A DNA stretch of 64,000 bases from Daucus carota subsp. sativus (Eukaryota > Streptophyta > Magnoliopsida > Apiales > Apiaceae), in NCBI RefSeq assembly GCF_001625215.2, contig NC_030384.2:43558390-43622389 (forward strand), given 5' to 3'. Numbering within the stretch: position 1 is the first letter of the stretch; each line of letters starts with the position of its first letter. Made by a program: the position numbers and the translations under genes. Below, piece by piece: positions 61,285-64,000 of the stretch. Below the pieces are notes generated by a model. The model saw nothing but the letters and a program-made list of their open reading frames with translations. It made no database searches and was not told where the DNA came from.

Positions 61285-63539
61285 TCTGCACCCACAAACA
61301 CAGATGAAATATGGAAGATTCCAAAGTTCTTCCGCACAGAAAAACATTGTAAAATACGCAAGATACTTGCAATTCTATTATGAAAGATGGTGCATACCAC
61401 TGCTGATTCTTCCTGAACTCTGTAAGAACAGGGTATATATTTTCAAATGCTGTATATGTTTCTTCTCTCACCTGTGCATAAGCAATTGGCAAGTTTGTAA
61501 GAAGCATTTAGAGGCAATAAAAAGTATACAACCAAATGTTAATGACAGCCTGCATCACCTTTGCTCCAGTAAGCACAATTTTTCCTGATACAAAGATGAG
61601 GAGGACAATCTTGGGTTGCTTCATACGATATATTAGACCAGGAAATAGTTCTGGTTCATACTGCAAAGACAACCACATTTAGAACTACGATGCAGCAATA
61701 GTTTTTATCCCATTATTTAGAAACACTAGACAACATCTTAGACTTACACTAGAAAAGGCTCCATGAGAATAAGCTAGACCTTCAAGCCTGATGGGAAATT
61801 TCACATCACAAGAACCAACAATATTCTGTATCTTGAAGTCCTGAAATATGGAGCATAATATTAGAAACCATCAAGATAAGAATATGTTTCTGAAAAGTAC
61901 TGAAGAACATTTCTAAGATGTGCAGTCTCTGTAATGGGTATTCCAAAAGTGTAAAAGAGGTGTTATTACCTTAAATTTTGCAGGAAATCCAAGCTTTTGA
62001 ATGATTCGTGCATACTGGACATCAAATGTAAATGTTATGTGTATATATATATGCGCATTGCTTAAGTATTTTATCTACTAAATCTTCGATACCATAAATC
62101 ATATTATAACAAGGATTCTCGTTATCTTAACGCTATAAATGTTTCATAGTGAATTCATTCAAATTTTAATCACAAGCACTTATGGAAGCAAAATGCAATA
62201 TATATGACCAACCTTCCTTGCAGCCAATTTTGACTGCTGTTCACTCTTTGCTCCTGTACAAACCTGGACAGAAATTAAAAATATATCACGAGGAAGTTTT
62301 TAACAATAAACATTTAAAATAAATATTATAAGCAGGACACGTGCATTAATAAATGGGGTTGGAGTTTCTATAGCACGCTATAGAAAAAAGTTCACCTCAA
62401 ATCACATGTTTGAACTTTTAATCATATTTTGATGATCCAACAGTATGGATGAAAAGTTTATGTTGAAATGACATCAAAAACAAAATTTTAATATATTAAA
62501 GTAGCGTAGCATCACTTTTATAATAATACTATTACTTTTACATAACCAACAACATAGTTTTATCATAATCTTATTGTTATAAACTCAAAGTTCCACATAC
62601 ACATATTGTAAAAATATGTGCACTCAATGGCGGAGCCACCCTTGGGCCAGGGTGTGCTAGGGTGTGCTACCACTCACCCTGAACTTTCAACTAGAGCTAT
62701 ATATGTAGTTAATGTCCGGGATAGTTACTCTTATACATGGAAACTTTTGCATTGCTTTTTGAATTTTTAAGTTCTATTATGTTTTGCTAAATTTCTCTGA
62801 CATTCACTGCACTCTTCCAAAGGTGAATGCACATTTAAATTGTAGTTTAACTTGCTATATTAATTAATTTAACATACTTCCTGCGCATATATATCAAATA
62901 ATTTTTTCACAAATTAATCGAACACGTATACAAATGGATTACAAAATGACATATATAACTTGGTATGATTGGAAGCAAGAAATATATTTAAAGTTAAGTT
63001 TATTCTAGCCCACCCTGAACTTGATTTCGAGCTCCGCCCCTGTGTGCACCCACTTGTTTTTGTATGATTATAATATCCGTACGGTTAATTTGTTCAAATT
63101 AGCAAAATTTATTATATTTTAAGCCGCTAGAAAACTTCTCTATCATGTGCTTTAGATACTCTTTCCCATTAGCACACACACAACACAAGTGAAGTCACCC
63201 AACTTTGTATTGCAAAGTACAAGTTAAAGTGATCTTACCATAACGATTACCCAAAAAAAAAAAATGGCTGAAAATTTATACTACAAACAGAGCTGCACTA
63301 GGATGATAGTTAAGCCATATATAACATATATCATTATAACCTGGTGGCTACCATCAACAGTGTAATCAGACACATGTTACTGTCATGCAACTGGTGTTTG
63401 ATACCAAACAAATAAATAATAATAATAATGTAGCAAGTTAAAGAACGGAACTGTCAACGACACTCACCATTTTCCCTGAAGCAAATATAAGTGCAGTTGT
63501 CTTGGGATCCCTGATTCGCATGATGACAGCAGCAAAACG
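61285..63539 (-). CDS. TBP: TATA-box-binding protein (TBP), 3' part (5' end outside window)
   Basis: TBP binds the TATA box and nucleates the pre-initiation complexes of all three nuclear RNA polymerases. On the minus strand the coding exons, in transcript order, are 63539-63468, 62263-62213, 62014-61970, 61840-61748, 61660-61559, 61471-61398 and one base at 61285. They encode 145 residues from [20 protein letters not shown] to [10 protein letters not shown]. That covers the end of the first TBP repeat ([26 protein letters not shown]), the linker helix and the second repeat ([49 protein letters not shown]). All borders follow GT-AG rules and phases agree. About 55 N-terminal residues, including the PTLQNIV part of the first repeat, must lie beyond 64000. 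The stop codon TGA appears to be split, TG at the end of exon 61471-61398 and A at 61285. Confidence 0.95.
62626..63042. mobile_element. hAT-like MITE in a TBP intron
   Basis: 417 bp. CAATGGCGGAGCC opens and GCTCCGCCCCTG closes as inverted repeats. TGTGCACT (62618-62625) and TGTGCACC (63043-63050) form an 8-bp target duplication with one mismatch. The AGCCCACCCTGAACTT block near each end also pairs. 8-bp targets and CAGGGGCGGAGC-like ends fit hAT. Confidence 0.75.
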
Positions 63540-63676
63540 CTGTGTATTCATAATAGAAGCATGGTCAACAAGGCTAAACATAGAGTTAAGCAATAGTTTA
63601 TAGTAGCTCTCAACCACTAAAGTGCAATCATGAGTTTTACAAAGGATTTGTGAGTTTTTAAAATTAACAAATAACC

Positions 63677-63977
63677 TAGGGGTGACAAAATTCGACATGG
63701 CCTGAACCCCACACGGAAAAACACAAATTTGGTAAGAGGTTATATGTTTCTGGTCGGGTTCCAGTCAGCAAAAGATTAACCCCAATTTATTTTTTTAATA
63801 CATATTGCCTATGCCATAACAATAAAGACCAATACTAACATGGTCTGGTTCACAAGATAGTTTATGGTGCGTTGACATGAGCAACTTAGGGTTGAGTTCT
63901 CAATCCATTTTGGCTCAGGTTCAGTTTGACCAAAACTTAGGACCGGGTAGGGCCAACCCGACCCATTACCACCCCTA
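63677..63977. mobile_element. hAT-like MITE upstream in the TBP gene
   Basis: TAGGGGTGACAAAATTCG opens and CCCGACCCATTACCACCCCTA closes, giving TAGGGGTG inverted ends with GC-rich subterminal words. No target duplication could be confirmed. It lies in the intron 5' of the first visible TBP exon. Confidence 0.6.
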
Positions 63978-64000
63978 GTATAATCTATAGTCTATACAGC

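Overview
The window is nuclear DNA of a flowering plant, most likely a eudicot. It is AT-rich, with widely spaced genes that have many GT-AG introns, a nuclear-type tRNA gene, and dense plant MITEs such as Stowaway elements with CTCCCTCCGTCCC ends. Species cannot be fixed from sequence reading alone. All exon borders below were set by joining reading frames across GT-AG sites and matching remembered family proteins; no alignment was run.

Layout. Position 1-2432 is the 3' half of a SIP1 aquaporin gene (+). It is followed by an APY1/2-type apyrase (3542-8796, +, nine exons). A 7-kb gene-poor stretch (8.8-16.1 kb) holds a large nested palindrome at 10028-11870. Next come a NAC transcription factor (16112-17913, +), tRNA-Ile(AAU) (20209-20282, +), an ACHT-type chloroplast thioredoxin (20942-22725, +), a RING-H2 protein (27578-29878, +) and an alpha-expansin (34264-35190, +). 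A 5-kb stretch without a recognisable gene separates these from a MYR1/MYR2-type MYB-CC factor (40301-42126, +). CCR4-NOT subunit NOT3 follows (44150-53997, +, sixteen coding exons). After a MITE-rich spacer come a GPI-anchored GH17 beta-1,3-glucanase (58467-60539, +) and, convergent with it, the 3' two-thirds of the TATA-binding protein gene (61285-63539, -), whose 5' exons lie beyond the window.

The genes do not form one pathway. Their order (SIP1, apyrase, NAC, RING, MYR, NOT3, GH17) matches, from memory, the Arabidopsis block At5g18290 to At5g18220 and its duplicate near At3g04010-At3g04090. I read the window as a conserved ancestral block in which the ACHT, expansin, tRNA and transposon DNA are extra, with TBP at its edge.

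I found no prokaryotic-type system, CRISPR array, viral gene or biosynthetic cluster. The most unusual structure is the nested pair of long inverted-repeat elements at 10.0-11.9 kb, each with its own 9-10 bp target-site duplication. Other items of note are a TBP stop codon that appears split by an intron, an out-of-frame ATG overlapping the GH17 start, and an old duplication inside an apyrase intron.
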